A stretch of 64,000 nucleotides of DNA from Variovorax sp. TBS-050B (GTDB lineage Bacteria > Pseudomonadota > Gammaproteobacteria > Burkholderiales > Burkholderiaceae_C), in assembly GCF_029893635.1 (NCBI RefSeq), contig NZ_JARXYR010000002.1:248001-312000 (forward strand), given 5' to 3'. Both the position numbers and the translations under genes were made by a program. This document shows positions 1-11,645 of this stretch, in pieces; within the stretch, counting starts at the first letter, position 1; each line of letters starts with the position of its first letter. Under the pieces are notes generated by a model, which did not search any database, was not told the origin of the DNA, and saw only the letters and a list, made by a program, of their open reading frames with translations.

Positions 1-609
1 CATGCGCCAGAACTCGTCGCCGACCACGCTGCTGTAGACCAGCGCCACGTGCGCGCTCAGGTCCTGCGCGCGCTTCGGCGTGCCGTGCTTCTTGAGATAG
101 CCGGGCGCGGCCACCATCGCCCAGGGATTGGTGCCGAGGTAGCGCGCGCCGAGCGAGGAATCCGCCAGCTTGCCCATGCGGATCGCCACGTCGATGCCCT
201 GCGCGATCAGATCGACGTAGCGGTCCTCGAAGCTCAGGTCCAGCTGCACCTGCGGATGCCGGCGCATGTACTCGAGCGCGAGGGGCACCACCACGCGGCG
301 GCCGAAGGCCACCGAGGTGCCCACGCGCAGCAGGCCCTGCGCCTGCGTCTGGCGCAGCTGCACGATGCTGTCGGCCTCCTCGGCCTCGCGCACGATGGTC
401 TTGCACTTCTCGTAGTAGAGCGCGCCCGGCTCGGTGAGGCTCACGCCGCGCGTGTTGCGGTTGAGCAGCCGCACCTTGAGCCGCGCCTCGGTGGCCGCGA
501 CCTGCTTGGTCACCGTGGGCTGGGTGGTGTGGAACTCGCGCGCAGCCTTCGAGAAGCTGCCGGTCTCGACCACGCGCACGAACATCTCCATCGCTAGCAA
601 TCTGTCCAT
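1..609 (-). CDS. LysR-family transcriptional regulator (C-terminal part outside window)
   Basis: The frame read leftward from ATG at 609 is open to the window edge, giving 203 residues of a protein that is normally about 300. The N-terminus ([19 protein letters not shown]) and the helix-turn-helix around residues 18-40 ([17 protein letters not shown]) are typical of the LysR family. The effector-binding domain starts near residue 90. It is divergent from gcl, with an inverted repeat at 629-645 between the two starts, so it probably controls the glyoxylate genes as well as itself. That role is inferred from position only. Confidence 0.9.
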   Translation of the reverse strand, partial: MDRLLAMEMFVRVVETGSFSKAAREFHTTQPTVTKQVAATEARLKVRLLNRNTRGVSLTEPGALYYEKCKTIVREAEEADSIVQLRQTQAQGLLRVGTSVAFGRRVVVPLALEYMRRHPQVQLDLSFEDRYVDLIAQGIDVAIRMGKLADSSLGARYLGTNPWAMVAAPGYLKKHGTPKRAQDLSAHVALVYSSVVGDEFWRM

Positions 610-628
610 GGCCGCCATCGTAGTCACT

Positions 629-645
629 TATTCCAATCCGGAATA
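629..645. promoter_or_regulatory. LysR-type operator candidate
   Basis: TATTCC-5-GGAATA is a perfect 6-base inverted repeat in the divergent region between the LysR gene and gcl. It contains the T-N11-A layout usual for LysR-family sites. Its location suggests it is the main recognition site of the adjacent regulator. Confidence 0.5.
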
Positions 646-720
646 GGCTTTATGGCCCCTGGCCGTCTTCTTCGCGGCGCCCCGGCTTCCTACAGTGGGC
701 ACTCCACAAGGAGACAGTTC

Positions 721-2514
<1,794 letters not shown>

Positions 2515-2521
2515 GCGAATA

Positions 2522-2642
2522 CGGACAGCCGGACGCAGAGGGCGCGAAGGTTTCGCGAAGGACGCGAAAGGAATTCAAGAAAAACCTTTTTGTGGCTGTT
2601 CTTTTGCGACCTTCGCGGAACCTTCGCGTCCTTCGCGTCCGG
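2522..2642. repeat. palindromic intergenic repeat, family 1, copy 1
   Basis: This is about 120 bases between gcl and hyi. The outer arms CCGGACGC (2529-2536) and GCGTCCGG (2635-2642) pair perfectly, and inner arms rich in CGCGAAGG / CCTTCGCG continue the pairing toward an A/T-rich centre. Related elements lie at 4432-4558, 21832-21957 and 40998-41120. As RNA it would form a long hairpin inside the gcl-hyi transcript. Confidence 0.8.
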
Positions 2643-2684
2643 AAATCCGATCCCGATTTCGACCTGCCTTGATTGAGAGACCCC

Positions 2685-3470
2685 ATGCCCAAGTTCGCCG
2701 CCAACCTCACCATGCTTTTCACCGAGCTGCCCTTCATGCAGCGCTTCGAGGCCGCCGCCAAGGCCGGCTTCGACGCGGTGGAATATCTGTTTCCCTATCC
2801 CTTCGAGAAGAAGGAACTCGCGGCCGCCCTGCGCGCCAATGGCCTGGTGCAGGTGCTGCACAACCTGCCGGCCGGCGACTGGGACAAGGGCGAGCGCGGC
2901 ATCGCCTGCCATCCGGACCGCACGGGGGAGTTCCGTGAAGGCATTGCGATGGCCATCGACTACGCGACCGCGCTCGGCTGCCCGCAAGTCAACTGCCTGG
3001 TCGGCAAGCTGCCGGCCGGCGTGAGCTCCGACGCGGCGCAGAAGACCTTGGTCCAGAACCTGCGCCTCGCCGCCAGCGAGCTCGAGGCGGCGGGCATCGG
3101 CCTGCTCGTGGAGCCGATCAATCCCTTCGACATTCCCGGCTTCTTCCTCAACCGCACCGAGCAGGCGATCGCGCTGATCGACGAGGTCGGCTCGGCCAAC
3201 CTGCGCGTGCAGTACGACATCTACCACGCGCAACGCACCGAGGGCGAACTGGGCAACACGCTCGCGAAGCACTTCGCGCGCATCGGCCACATCCAGCTGG
3301 CCGACAACCCGGGCCGCGGCGAGCCGGGCACCGGCGAGATCAACTACCCGTGGCTCTTCCGGCACATCGACGCGCTGGGCTACGACGGCTGGATCGGCTG
3401 CGAATACAAGCCGCGCGGCACCACGGCGGAAGGCCTGGGATGGCGCGAGGCGCTGACCCGCGCGCACTGA
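2685..3470 (+). CDS. hyi: hydroxypyruvate isomerase
   Basis: Predicted to interconvert hydroxypyruvate and tartronate semialdehyde. The 261-residue product has the length of E. coli Hyi (258) and the sugar-isomerase-like TIM-barrel pattern. Recognisable segments are NLTMLFTELPF at the N-terminus, LVEPINPFDIPGFFL near residues 143-157, and QYDIYHAQRTEG near residue 176, where metal-binding acidic residues and histidine are expected. The ATG at 2685 is chosen over the in-frame TTG at 2673 because it gives the usual N-terminus. It is the second gene of the glyoxylate cluster. Confidence 0.95.
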   Translation: MPKFAANLTMLFTELPFMQRFEAAAKAGFDAVEYLFPYPFEKKELAAALRANGLVQVLHNLPAGDWDKGERGIACHPDRTGEFREGIAMAIDYATALGCPQVNCLVGKLPAGVSSDAAQKTLVQNLRLAASELEAAGIGLLVEPINPFDIPGFFLNRTEQAIALIDEVGSANLRVQYDIYHAQRTEGELGNTLAKHFARIGHIQLADNPGRGEPGTGEINYPWLFRHIDALGYDGWIGCEYKPRGTTAEGLGWREALTRAH

Positions 3471-3518
3471 TTGAACGAACGAAGACGACACGACGACATC
3501 CCCTAGGAAACCTGAGAC

Positions 3519-4427
3519 ATGACACAACAAGCATCGCAACGCATCGGATTCATCGGCCTCGGCATCATGGGCGCGCCCATGGCGGGCCATCTGCTCGAAG
3601 CCGGTCACCAGCTCTTCGTCAACACGCACGGCAACACGCCCGAGCCCTTCATCTCGCGCGCCACGATCTGCGCCTCGCCCGTCGAGGTGGCGCGCCAGGC
3701 CGACGTGATCTTCGTGATGGTGCCCGACACGCCCGACGTGGAGAAGGTGCTGTTCGGCGAGCCGGGCCGCGACGGCGTGGCCGCGGGGCTCAGCAAGGGC
3801 AAGATCGTGGTCGACTGCAGCTCCATCGATCCGATCGCGACCAAGGGGTTCGCCGAGCGCATCACCGCGCTGGGCTGCGGCTACATCGACGCGCCGGTCT
3901 CGGGCGGCGAGGTCGGCGCCAAGGCCGCGAGCCTCACGATCATGTGCGGCGGCGACGAGGGCACCTTCGGCCGCGTGCGCCCGCTGCTCGAGAAGATGGG
4001 CAAGAACGTCACGCTCGTGGGCGGCGCGGGCGACGGCCAGGTCTGCAAGGTGGCCAACCAGATCATCGTGGCGCTGAACATCGCGGCCGTGGGCGAGGCG
4101 CTGCTGTTCGCCTCGAAGGCCGGCGCCGACCCGGCCAAGGTGCGCCAGGCGCTGATGGGCGGCTTCGCGAGCTCGCGCATCCTGGAGGTGCACGGCGAGC
4201 GCATGATCAAGCGCACCTTCGCGCCGGGCTTCCGCATCGGGCTGCACCAGAAGGACCTGAACCTCGCGCTGCAGAGCGCCCGCTCGCTCGGCATGGCGCT
4301 GCCGCAGACCGCGGGCGCCGCGCAGCTGATGAACGCCTGCGCGGCCCTGGGCCACGGCCAGCAGGACCACTCGGCGCTGGTGCGCGCACTCGAGGCGCTG
4401 GCGCAGCACACGGTGGCGCCGGACTGA
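3519..4427 (+). CDS. glxR: 2-hydroxy-3-oxopropionate (tartronate semialdehyde) reductase
   Basis: NAD(P)H-dependent reduction of tartronate semialdehyde to D-glycerate, the last step of the gcl route. The 302 residues belong to the beta-hydroxyacid dehydrogenase family. The Rossmann motif GFIGLGIMGAPMAG spans about residues 9-22. The substrate-binding stretch DAPVSGGEVGA is near 125, and the catalytic lysine lies in GQVCKVANQ near 174. The gene is 48 bases behind hyi and is followed by repeat copy 2. Confidence 0.95.
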   Translation: MTQQASQRIGFIGLGIMGAPMAGHLLEAGHQLFVNTHGNTPEPFISRATICASPVEVARQADVIFVMVPDTPDVEKVLFGEPGRDGVAAGLSKGKIVVDCSSIDPIATKGFAERITALGCGYIDAPVSGGEVGAKAASLTIMCGGDEGTFGRVRPLLEKMGKNVTLVGGAGDGQVCKVANQIIVALNIAAVGEALLFASKAGADPAKVRQALMGGFASSRILEVHGERMIKRTFAPGFRIGLHQKDLNLALQSARSLGMALPQTAGAAQLMNACAALGHGQQDHSALVRALEALAQHTVAPD

Positions 4428-4431
4428 GAAA

Positions 4432-4558
4432 GCGGACTTCCGAACGCAGAAGGAATACAAAAACTACGCAGAAGTCGCAGAACAAACCAGGAACCTGTTT
4501 TTGGTTTTCTTCTGCGACCTCTGCGGAACCTTCGCGCTCTCTGCGTTCGGCTGCCCGC
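4432..4558. repeat. palindromic intergenic repeat, family 1, copy 2
   Basis: It fills the gap between the convergent glxR and the flavoprotein gene. CCGAACGCAGA (4440-4450) pairs with TCTGCGTTCGG (4540-4550), and GCAGAAGTCGCAGAA-type inner arms pair with TTCTGCGACCTCTGC. The position suggests it could serve as a two-way transcription stop, but it has no clear U-tract. Confidence 0.8.
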
Positions 4559-4565
4559 TCCCGCT

Positions 4566-5900
4566 TTACTTCGCCGCCTCCAGCGACTCCTTCAGATTGC
4601 GCCGCCGCCACGCCCAGGTCTTCACGGCCTGCGGCAGGATGCCGAGGCAGGAGGCGTAGTAGGTCACCTTGAAGCCCCAGAAGCGCGGCCCGATCGGCGT
4701 GTTGCGGAACAGGTCGCCCGCGAGGATCGACAGCAGCGCCTCCTGCATGCGCCAGATGTTGCGCGGATTCATGAAGAGGCGCCGGATCGCGGGCGAGGTG
4801 ATGCGGTAGATGAACCACGAGAACATCCGCGGTCCGCGCTTCATCACCTTCTCGTAGTGGCGGAAGGCGCGCTCGGCTTCCTTCGCCTCGCCCTTGAGCC
4901 AGTGCTCGACCGCGGTGGCGGCCTCGAAGCCGCTGTTCATCGCGAGGTAGACGCCCGAGGAGAACATCGGATCGACGAAGGCATAGGCGTCGCCCACCAT
5001 CACGAAGCGGTCGCCGCGGCAGAAGGCCGAGTCGTAGGCGTAGTTGCCGGTGGAGGTGACGCCGTCGACCAGCGTGGCGTTCTTGAGCCGCGCGGCGAGC
5101 TTGGGCGCGAGCGCGATGGTCTCCATCAGGAACTCTTCCAGCGAGCCCTTGCGGCGCTTGAAGTAGGCGGGCGAAGCGACGGCGCCCACGCTCACGGTGC
5201 CGTCCTTGAGCGGGATGTACCAGAACCAGCCGTGGTCGAACCAGAACAGCGTGATGTTGCCCTCGAAACGGCCCGGCCGGCGCTCGGCATTGACGAAGTG
5301 GCCGTAGAGCGCCGCGCTCGCATGCTTGCGGTTGCGCCGCTTGACGTCGAACTGGCTCGACAGCAGCGTGTCGCGGCCGCTCGCGTCGATCACGAAGCGC
5401 GGGCGCCATTCGGTCTCGCTGCCGTCGTCGGCCTTGACCTTCACGAGCGGGCGGTTGTCGGCGGTGCCCTTGCCCGCCTCCATGTCGACGCCGGTGACGC
5501 GCTGGCCCTCGAAGGTGCGCGCGCCGCGCTTGCCGGCATGGCGGAACAGCAGCTCGTCGAACTCGGAGCGGCGCACGTGCACCGCATAGGGAAAGCTCTT
5601 GTCCATCGCCTCGCCGAAGCGGAACTCGCTGCTGTGGTCGTGCCAGGGCGAGACGAACTCCGCGCCGTGCTTGCGCAGGCCGATCGCCTCGACCTCGGTG
5701 CGCACGCCCAGCCGGTCGAACAGCGGCATGTTCATCGGCAGCAGCGATTCGCCGATGTGGAAGCGCGGATGCTGCGCCTTCTCGATCAGCACCACGTCGT
5801 GCCCCTTGTCCGCGAGCAGCGCGGCCACGGTGGAGCCCGAAGGGCCGCCGCCGATGACCACGACGTCGGGCTCGGTGCTGGTGAAAGGTCCGGGTGTCAT
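4566..5900 (-). CDS. FAD-dependent halogenase-like oxidoreductase
   Basis: 444 residues. An FAD-binding Rossmann motif (VVIGGGPSGSTVAALLADKG) lies at about residues 11-30, and the second flavin motif GDAYAFVDPMFSSG lies near residue 305. The segment HGWFWYIPL matches the WxWxIP pattern of flavin-dependent halogenases. Related proteins without halogenase activity (geranylgeranyl-reductase-like hydroxylases) share this pattern, so the reaction is uncertain. The start at 5900 follows AGGGG. An in-frame upstream ATG at 5960 lacks a ribosome site. No flavin reductase or biosynthetic partner is adjacent. Confidence 0.8.
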   Translation of the reverse strand: MTPGPFTSTEPDVVVIGGGPSGSTVAALLADKGHDVVLIEKAQHPRFHIGESLLPMNMPLFDRLGVRTEVEAIGLRKHGAEFVSPWHDHSSEFRFGEAMDKSFPYAVHVRRSEFDELLFRHAGKRGARTFEGQRVTGVDMEAGKGTADNRPLVKVKADDGSETEWRPRFVIDASGRDTLLSSQFDVKRRNRKHASAALYGHFVNAERRPGRFEGNITLFWFDHGWFWYIPLKDGTVSVGAVASPAYFKRRKGSLEEFLMETIALAPKLAARLKNATLVDGVTSTGNYAYDSAFCRGDRFVMVGDAYAFVDPMFSSGVYLAMNSGFEAATAVEHWLKGEAKEAERAFRHYEKVMKRGPRMFSWFIYRITSPAIRRLFMNPRNIWRMQEALLSILAGDLFRNTPIGPRFWGFKVTYYASCLGILPQAVKTWAWRRRNLKESLEAAK

Positions 5901-6116
5901 GCGCTGCCCCTCGATATCGTTGTGTCTTGTTGACGATGACGTTACCGCAGTCGACAGCATGTGACCCCGGTTAACAGGTTGCGGAGTTTAGCGAACCGCC
6001 ACGGGCCGCCGGCGCTGCCGCCGCTATGGGTTCAGGCTTTTTCGGCATTCCCTTTGCACGACCGAGCCATGCTTTTGCGGTAGCCTCGTTGCCCGTCAGA
6101 AACAAGGAGACATTTC

Positions 6117-8420
6117 ATGGCTGCACCCCTCTCCCCCGCAGAAGAAGCACTTCGCGAAGCAGCGCGCGAATACCACCGCTCGCCCGTCCGGGGCAAGATC
6201 TCGGTCACGCCGACCAAGGCGCTCCTGAACCAGCGCGACCTGTCGCTCGCCTACTCGCCCGGCGTGGCCTATCCCTGCCTCGACATCGCGGCCGATCCGG
6301 CCATGGCGGCCGAGTTCACGGCGCGCGGCAACCTGGTGGGCGTGGTGACCAACGGCACCGCGGTGCTCGGCCTGGGCAACATCGGCCCGCTCGCGGCCAA
6401 GCCGGTGATGGAGGGCAAGGGCTGCCTGTTCAAGAAGTTCGCGGGCATCGACGTGTTCGACATCGAGCTGGCCGAGACCGACCCCGACAAGCTGGTCGAC
6501 ATCATCGCGGCGCTCGAGCCCACGCTGGGCGGCATCAACCTCGAGGACATCAAGGCGCCCGAGTGCTTCTACATCGAGAAGAAGCTGCGCGAGCGCATGA
6601 ACATCCCGGTGTTCCATGACGACCAGCACGGCACGGCCATCATCTCGGCCGCGGCGCTGATCAACGGGCTCGAGCTCGTGGGCAAGAAGATCGAGGACGT
6701 GAAGATCGCCGTCTCGGGCGCGGGCGCCGCGGCCATCGCCTGCCTCGACGTGATGGTGGGCCTGGGCGCGAAGCCGGCCAACATCTTCGCCTGCGACTCC
6801 AAGGGCCTGATCTACATGGGCCGCGCGGGCGGCTTCGACGACTCCAAGGCGCGCTATGCGCAGAAGGACACCGGCGCGCGCACGCTGGCCGACGTGGTGA
6901 AGGAGGCCGACGTGTTCCTCGGCTGCTCGGCGCCCGGCGTGCTGACGGCCGAGATGGTCAAGACCATGGCCGGCCAGCCGATCATCCTGGCGCTCGCCAA
7001 CCCCGAGCCCGAGATCCGCCCCGAGCTCGCGAAGGCCGTGCGGCCCGACTGCATCATCGCCACCGGCCGTTCGGACTATCCGAACCAGGTCAACAACGTG
7101 CTGTGCTTCCCGTACATCTTCCGCGGCGCGCTCGACTGCGGCGCGAGCAAGATCACCGAGGAAATGAAGCTCGCCTGCGTGCGCGAGATCGCCGAGCTCA
7201 CCAAGGCCGACATCAGCGAGGAAGTGGCCACCGCCTACGCCGGACAGGAACTCGCCTTCGGCCCCGACTACCTGATCCCGAAGCCCTTCGATTCGCGGCT
7301 GATCCTGCGCATCGCGCCGGCCGTGGCCAAGGCCGCGCACGAGTCGGGCGTGGCCGCGCGGCCGATCGAAGACCTCGAGGCCTACCGCCAGCACCTCACG
7401 CGCTTCGTGTTCCAGACCGGCATGTTCATGCGCCCGGTGTTCAGCGCCGCCAAGATCGCGGCCGCCAAGCGCGTGGCCTATGCCGAAGGCGAGGACGAGC
7501 GCGTGCTGCGCGCGGCGCAATGGGCCGTCGACGAGGGCCTGGCGCAGCCGATCCTGGTCGGCCGTCCCGCGGTGATCGAGGCGCGCATCAAGAAGGCGGG
7601 CCTGCACATCCGCTCCGGCACCGACTTCGAGATCGTCGACCCCGAGGACGATCCGCGCTTCCGCACCTACTGGGAGACCTACCGCGGGCTCATGGGCCGG
7701 CGCGGCGTGACGCCCGAGGCGGCGAAGACGATGGTGCGGCGCTCCAACACCACCATCGCGGCGCTGATGCTGCACCTGGGCGATGCCGACGCGATGATCT
7801 GCGGCCTCGTGGGCCGCTTCGACGCGCACCTCGAGCACATCCGCAACCTGATCGGCCTCAGGCAGGGTGCGCCGGGCTTCGCCACGCTCAATGCGCTCAC
7901 GCTCGAGAAGCGCACCGTGTTCATCACCGACACCAACGTCAACGACGATCCCGATGCCGAGATGCTCGCGAACATCGCGCGGATGGCGGCCGAGGAAGTG
8001 CGCCGCTTCGGCCTGCCGCCCAAGGTGGCCTTCCTCTCGCACTCGAACTACGGCAGCTCCGACCGTGGCGCGGCGCGCAAGATGCGGCTCGCGCGCGACC
8101 TGTTCGGCAAGATGGCGCCCGACATCGAATGCGACGGCGAAGTGCACGGCGACGCGGCACTGTCCGAAGAGATCCGCCGCAACGCCCTGCCCGAGACCAC
8201 GCTCACGGGCGAGGCCAACCTGCTCGTCTGCCCCAACCTGGACGCGGCGCACATCCTCTACAACGTGCTCAAGATGACCGGCGCCAACGGCATCACGGTC
8301 GGCCCGATCCTGCTCGGCGCGGCCGGCTCGGCGCACGTGCTCACGCCGTCGTCGACCGTGCGGCGCGTGGTCAACATGACGGCGCTGGCAGTGGCCAATG
8401 CGACGACTGCATTGAAATAA
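6117..8420 (+). CDS. maeB: NADP-dependent malic enzyme
   Basis: Oxidative decarboxylation of malate to pyruvate, supplying NADPH and pyruvate. The 767-residue product has the two-part MaeB layout: malic enzyme domains (about 1-420, including YSPGVAYPC and the catalytic-lysine region EDIKAPECF) and a phosphotransacetylase-like domain (about 440-760), which is regulatory in this family. A strong AAGGAGA site precedes ATG 6117. A strong intrinsic terminator follows at 8444-8476, so the gene is probably transcribed alone. Confidence 0.96.
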   Translation: MAAPLSPAEEALREAAREYHRSPVRGKISVTPTKALLNQRDLSLAYSPGVAYPCLDIAADPAMAAEFTARGNLVGVVTNGTAVLGLGNIGPLAAKPVMEGKGCLFKKFAGIDVFDIELAETDPDKLVDIIAALEPTLGGINLEDIKAPECFYIEKKLRERMNIPVFHDDQHGTAIISAAALINGLELVGKKIEDVKIAVSGAGAAAIACLDVMVGLGAKPANIFACDSKGLIYMGRAGGFDDSKARYAQKDTGARTLADVVKEADVFLGCSAPGVLTAEMVKTMAGQPIILALANPEPEIRPELAKAVRPDCIIATGRSDYPNQVNNVLCFPYIFRGALDCGASKITEEMKLACVREIAELTKADISEEVATAYAGQELAFGPDYLIPKPFDSRLILRIAPAVAKAAHESGVAARPIEDLEAYRQHLTRFVFQTGMFMRPVFSAAKIAAAKRVAYAEGEDERVLRAAQWAVDEGLAQPILVGRPAVIEARIKKAGLHIRSGTDFEIVDPEDDPRFRTYWETYRGLMGRRGVTPEAAKTMVRRSNTTIAALMLHLGDADAMICGLVGRFDAHLEHIRNLIGLRQGAPGFATLNALTLEKRTVFITDTNVNDDPDAEMLANIARMAAEEVRRFGLPPKVAFLSHSNYGSSDRGAARKMRLARDLFGKMAPDIECDGEVHGDAALSEEIRRNALPETTLTGEANLLVCPNLDAAHILYNVLKMTGANGITVGPILLGAAGSAHVLTPSSTVRRVVNMTALAVANATTALK

Positions 8421-8443
8421 CACCGCGCACCCCGCCGCGCCCG

Positions 8444-8476
8444 CGCCCCGCTGTGTCACGCAGCGGGGCGTTTTTT
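8444..8476 (+). terminator. intrinsic terminator after maeB
   Basis: A perfect 10-base stem (CGCCCCGCTG at 8444-8453 with CAGCGGGGCG at 8461-8470), a 7-base loop and then six Ts. It is the clearest intrinsic terminator in the window. Confidence 0.93.
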
Positions 8477-8535
8477 CTTGCGCGCACCGCCCACCATCTT
8501 TCGCGCTGGCACGCAATCTGCTAATACCCTGATCG

Positions 8536-8550
8536 GATATTCCAAATATC
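8536..8550. promoter_or_regulatory. A/T-rich palindrome upstream of TRAP operon
   Basis: GATATT-CCA-AATATC is a perfect 6-base inverted repeat in an unusually A/T-rich patch (8535-8572) that also contains TTAATATATT. It lies 57 bases before the DctQ-like start and probably marks the promoter and an operator. No regulator gene is adjacent. Confidence 0.5.
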
Positions 8551-8606
8551 TTCTTAATATATTTAGAACCTTCATCCCTCCCTTCGACGCACCGGAACGA
8601 GACACC

Positions 8607-9221
8607 ATGCACGCACCTGCCCCGCGCCGCGCGGCCTTCGCCCACCGGTTGCTCGACGCTTCGGACTTCGTCCTGGGCTGCGAGCGCCGACTGCTCTCGG
8701 GCCTCATGGGGCTGCTCATCGTGCTGGTGCTGCTGAACGTGGCGACGCGCTACGGCCGCATGCCGCTCTACTGGGTCGACGAGGCGTCGGTGTACTGCGT
8801 GGTCTGGCTCACCTTCCTCGGCGCCTCGGCGATGACGCGGCTGCGCCTCGACTTCGCGGTCACGCTGCTGACCGACAAGCTCGGCGCCCGTGCCGTGCGC
8901 ATCGCCAAGGCGCTGGCGTCGGGCGGGGTGCTGGCCCTGGGCCTCGCGCTGCTCGCGATGTGCTGGCTCTACATGGACCCCGCGGGCATCGCGCGCCACG
9001 GCTTCGATGCCAGGGACTACGCGGCGGCCTCGTTCAACTTCCTCTACACCGAGCGCACGCAGACGCTCGAATGGCCGGTCTGGGCGGTGCAGCTGGTGCT
9101 GCCGCTCTTCTCTGCCACGCTGAGCCTGCATGCGCTGGCGAACCTGATCGAGGACCTGGGTCTCGCGCCGCGGCGCACGCTCACGGGTTTCGGCGTCACC
9201 AGCGCGGACGCGGTGAACTGA
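8607..9221 (+). CDS. TRAP transporter small permease (DctQ-like)
   Basis: 204 residues with four predicted hydrophobic segments, the length and topology of the small membrane subunit of tripartite ATP-independent periplasmic transporters. The conserved stretch YWVDEASVYCVVWLTFLGAS is the DctQ signature region. The ATG at 8607 follows CCGGAACGA, a modest ribosome site. It is the first gene of a DctQ-DctM-DctP operon. The next ATG lies one base after its stop codon. Confidence 0.9.
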   Translation: MHAPAPRRAAFAHRLLDASDFVLGCERRLLSGLMGLLIVLVLLNVATRYGRMPLYWVDEASVYCVVWLTFLGASAMTRLRLDFAVTLLTDKLGARAVRIAKALASGGVLALGLALLAMCWLYMDPAGIARHGFDARDYAAASFNFLYTERTQTLEWPVWAVQLVLPLFSATLSLHALANLIEDLGLAPRRTLTGFGVTSADAVN

Positions 9222-9222
9222 G

Positions 9223-10488
9223 ATGCTGACCTCGATCTTCTTCCTCGTGATCATGCTGGTCGGCGTGCCGATCGGCGCCTGCCTCTGCCTCGCGGGCATC
9301 GTCTACATCCTGAACGCCGGCGACACGGTGCTGTTCCAGTCGTTCCCGGCGCAGATGTTCGGCGGCGTCGACAGCTACAGCCTGATCGCGATCCCGCTCT
9401 TCATCCTGATCGGCGAGGTCATGAACGGCGGCGGCATCACGCGCCGGCTGGTCGATCTCGCGCTGGCCTTCATCGGCTCGGTCAAGGGCGGGCTCGCCTA
9501 CGTGAACATCCTGGCCAACATGCTGGTGTCGTCGATCATCGGCTCGGCCACGGCGCAGGTGGCGATCATGAGCCAGATCATGGTGCCCGAGATGGAGAAG
9601 CAGGGCTACGACAAGACCTTCGCGGCCGGCATCACGGTGTATGGCGGCATGCTCGGGCCGATCATCCCGCCGTCGGTGATGTTCGTGGTCTACAGCGTGC
9701 TCGCGCAGGTGGCGGTGGGCGACATGCTGATCGCGGGCATCCTGCCGGGCGTGATCCTCACGCTGCTGTTCTTCGTCGTGATCGCCTGCATGGGCTGGAT
9801 CTACGACTACCCCCGCACCGAAAGGCGCACGCTGCGCCAGCGCCTGCGCACCATCGTCACCGCCTGCCCGACGCTGCTCATTCCGATCGTCATCGTGGGT
9901 TCGATCCTGGGCGGCTTCGCCAACCCGACGGAAGCGGCCGCGGTGGGCGCGGTGGCCGCGGTGCTGGTCGGGCGCTACGTGACCAGGGAATTCCGCTTCG
10001 CGATGATTCCGCAGATCCTGCTGAAGTCGGCGATCTACTCGGCCGTGGTGCTGTTCCTCGTGGCCGCGGCGGCGGTGTTCTCGTGGCTGCTGATCTACGG
10101 CAAGGTGCCGCAGGCCACGGCCGCCTGGATCCAGACCGTAGCGAAGGACCCGGTCGCGTTCCTGCTGCTCGCGAACCTGATCCTACTCGTGATCGGCACC
10201 GTGATCGACGGCATTCCGGGGCTGATCATGACGGTGCCGATCCTGCTGCCGATCGCCACCGAGATCTACGGGATCGACCCGCGCCACTTCGGCGTGGTGG
10301 TGGTGATCAACCTCGTGCTCGGGCTGATGACGCCGCCCGTGGGCCTGAGCTTCTTCGTCGCGTCGGCCGTGACCGGCGCGAAGCCCGGGAAGATGTTCAT
10401 GGTCACGCTGCCCTTCTTCCTGGTCTGCTGCGCGGCGCTGGTGCTGCTGTCGCTGTTCCCGAGCCTCTCGCTCGCGCTGCTCAAGTAG
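9223..10488 (+). CDS. TRAP transporter large permease (DctM-like)
   Basis: 421 residues, very hydrophobic, about 12 membrane segments. It has the family features PLFILIGEVMNGGGI near residue 64, a GSATAQVAIMSQIMVPEM loop near 105, and GMLGPIIPPSVMFV near 142. It forms the ion-driven transport channel with the small permease. The start codon nearly abuts the preceding stop (one base apart), which indicates translational coupling. Confidence 0.95.
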   Translation: MLTSIFFLVIMLVGVPIGACLCLAGIVYILNAGDTVLFQSFPAQMFGGVDSYSLIAIPLFILIGEVMNGGGITRRLVDLALAFIGSVKGGLAYVNILANMLVSSIIGSATAQVAIMSQIMVPEMEKQGYDKTFAAGITVYGGMLGPIIPPSVMFVVYSVLAQVAVGDMLIAGILPGVILTLLFFVVIACMGWIYDYPRTERRTLRQRLRTIVTACPTLLIPIVIVGSILGGFANPTEAAAVGAVAAVLVGRYVTREFRFAMIPQILLKSAIYSAVVLFLVAAAAVFSWLLIYGKVPQATAAWIQTVAKDPVAFLLLANLILLVIGTVIDGIPGLIMTVPILLPIATEIYGIDPRHFGVVVVINLVLGLMTPPVGLSFFVASAVTGAKPGKMFMVTLPFFLVCCAALVLLSLFPSLSLALLK

Positions 10489-10535
10489 GCGGCGCGTCCG
10501 GTCCCCCGTTCTTTCACTCGACCCCGGAGTCACGC

Positions 10536-11534
10536 ATGTCCCTCACCCGCCGCCACTTCGTCCAGGCCGCCGCCGGCGCCGCCGCCGCATCGACCGCGCT
10601 CTTCGGTACCGTCTCGCGCGCCGCCGCCGCGAAGGACTTCCGCCTCGGCCTGATCACGCCGGCCGGCCATTCGTGGAACCGCGCCGCCGTGAGCTTCGGC
10701 GAGGCGCTCAAGAAGGCCACCGACGGCCGGCTCGGCGCCACGGTGTTCCATTCGGGCCAGCTCGGCAACGAGTCCGCGATGATGCAGCAGCTGCAGTCGG
10801 GCGCGCTGGACATGGGCTGGATCCAGGCCGCCGAGCTCGGCTCGCGCGTGGCGAGCGTGGCGGCGATCAACGCGCCCTACCTCGTGCGCTCGACCACCAA
10901 CGTGGCCTCGCTGGTGCGCACGCCCGCGGCGCTCAAGCTGCTCGAGGTGCTGCCGCGCGAGACCGGCACCATCGGCCTGGGCTGGGGCATCACCGGCATG
11001 CGGGTGGTGTTCTCCACCAAGCCGATCGGGACGCCCACCGACCTCAAGGGCATGAAGCTGCGCATCAACCCGACGCCGGTGTACCGCGACTTCTACCAGC
11101 TGCTCGGCGCGGCGCCCACGCCCATTCCCACGCCCGCGGTGTTCGACGCGATGTCCAACGGCCAGGTCGACGGGCTCGAGGCCGACATCGAGTTCTCGTG
11201 GAACCAGCGCTTCGACCGCGTCGCGAAGACGATGCTGCCGATGAACGCGCTCTTCATGCCTTTCGCCCCGCTGGTGTCGGGCCGCATCTGGCAGACGCTC
11301 GACGCCAAGGACAAGGCACTGGTGACCGATCTCGTGAAGCAGTCGCTCGACGCCCAGATCCGCGACATCGTGACCACCGAGCTCGGCCTGATCGACAAGT
11401 TCAAGGCAAGCGGCCTCGCGATCAGGAGCGATGCGGGCTACGACCCCGCGCCGGTGATCGCGGCCTTCGACAAGATCTGGCTGCCGAAGGCGCCGCAGAT
11501 CGCCGAACTGCGCAGGATCGGCGCGGCACTCTGA
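10536..11534 (+). CDS. TRAP transporter substrate-binding protein (DctP-like)
   Basis: 332 residues. The N-terminus has a twin-arginine-like signal (TRRHFVQAAAG, then an alanine-rich stretch ending near residue 33). The mature part is a DctP/TAXI-type binding protein with GLITPAGHSWNRAA and the helix-strand region LRINPTPVYRDFYQ near residue 175, where the carboxylate-binding arginine of the family is expected. It delivers an organic acid to the adjacent permease. The substrate cannot be read from sequence, and no catabolic enzyme is linked to it. Confidence 0.92.
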   Translation: MSLTRRHFVQAAAGAAAASTALFGTVSRAAAAKDFRLGLITPAGHSWNRAAVSFGEALKKATDGRLGATVFHSGQLGNESAMMQQLQSGALDMGWIQAAELGSRVASVAAINAPYLVRSTTNVASLVRTPAALKLLEVLPRETGTIGLGWGITGMRVVFSTKPIGTPTDLKGMKLRINPTPVYRDFYQLLGAAPTPIPTPAVFDAMSNGQVDGLEADIEFSWNQRFDRVAKTMLPMNALFMPFAPLVSGRIWQTLDAKDKALVTDLVKQSLDAQIRDIVTTELGLIDKFKASGLAIRSDAGYDPAPVIAAFDKIWLPKAPQIAELRRIGAAL

Positions 11535-11645
11535 GCCCGGGGCCGGCGCGCCCCACGCTGGTTCATTTCGCGCGCGTGTTCACGACAACGGTGCATCGCC
11601 GCACCGCAAGCGGGGCCGCGGGAGGGTTCGCACCAATCGCGTGCG

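Noticed and set aside
6096..9299. A 1067-codon open frame on the minus strand opposite maeB and the TRAP genes
   Set aside because: Its composition is dominated by Arg, Ala, His and Gly with no motifs, and it covers three well-supported genes. It is an antisense artefact of high G+C.
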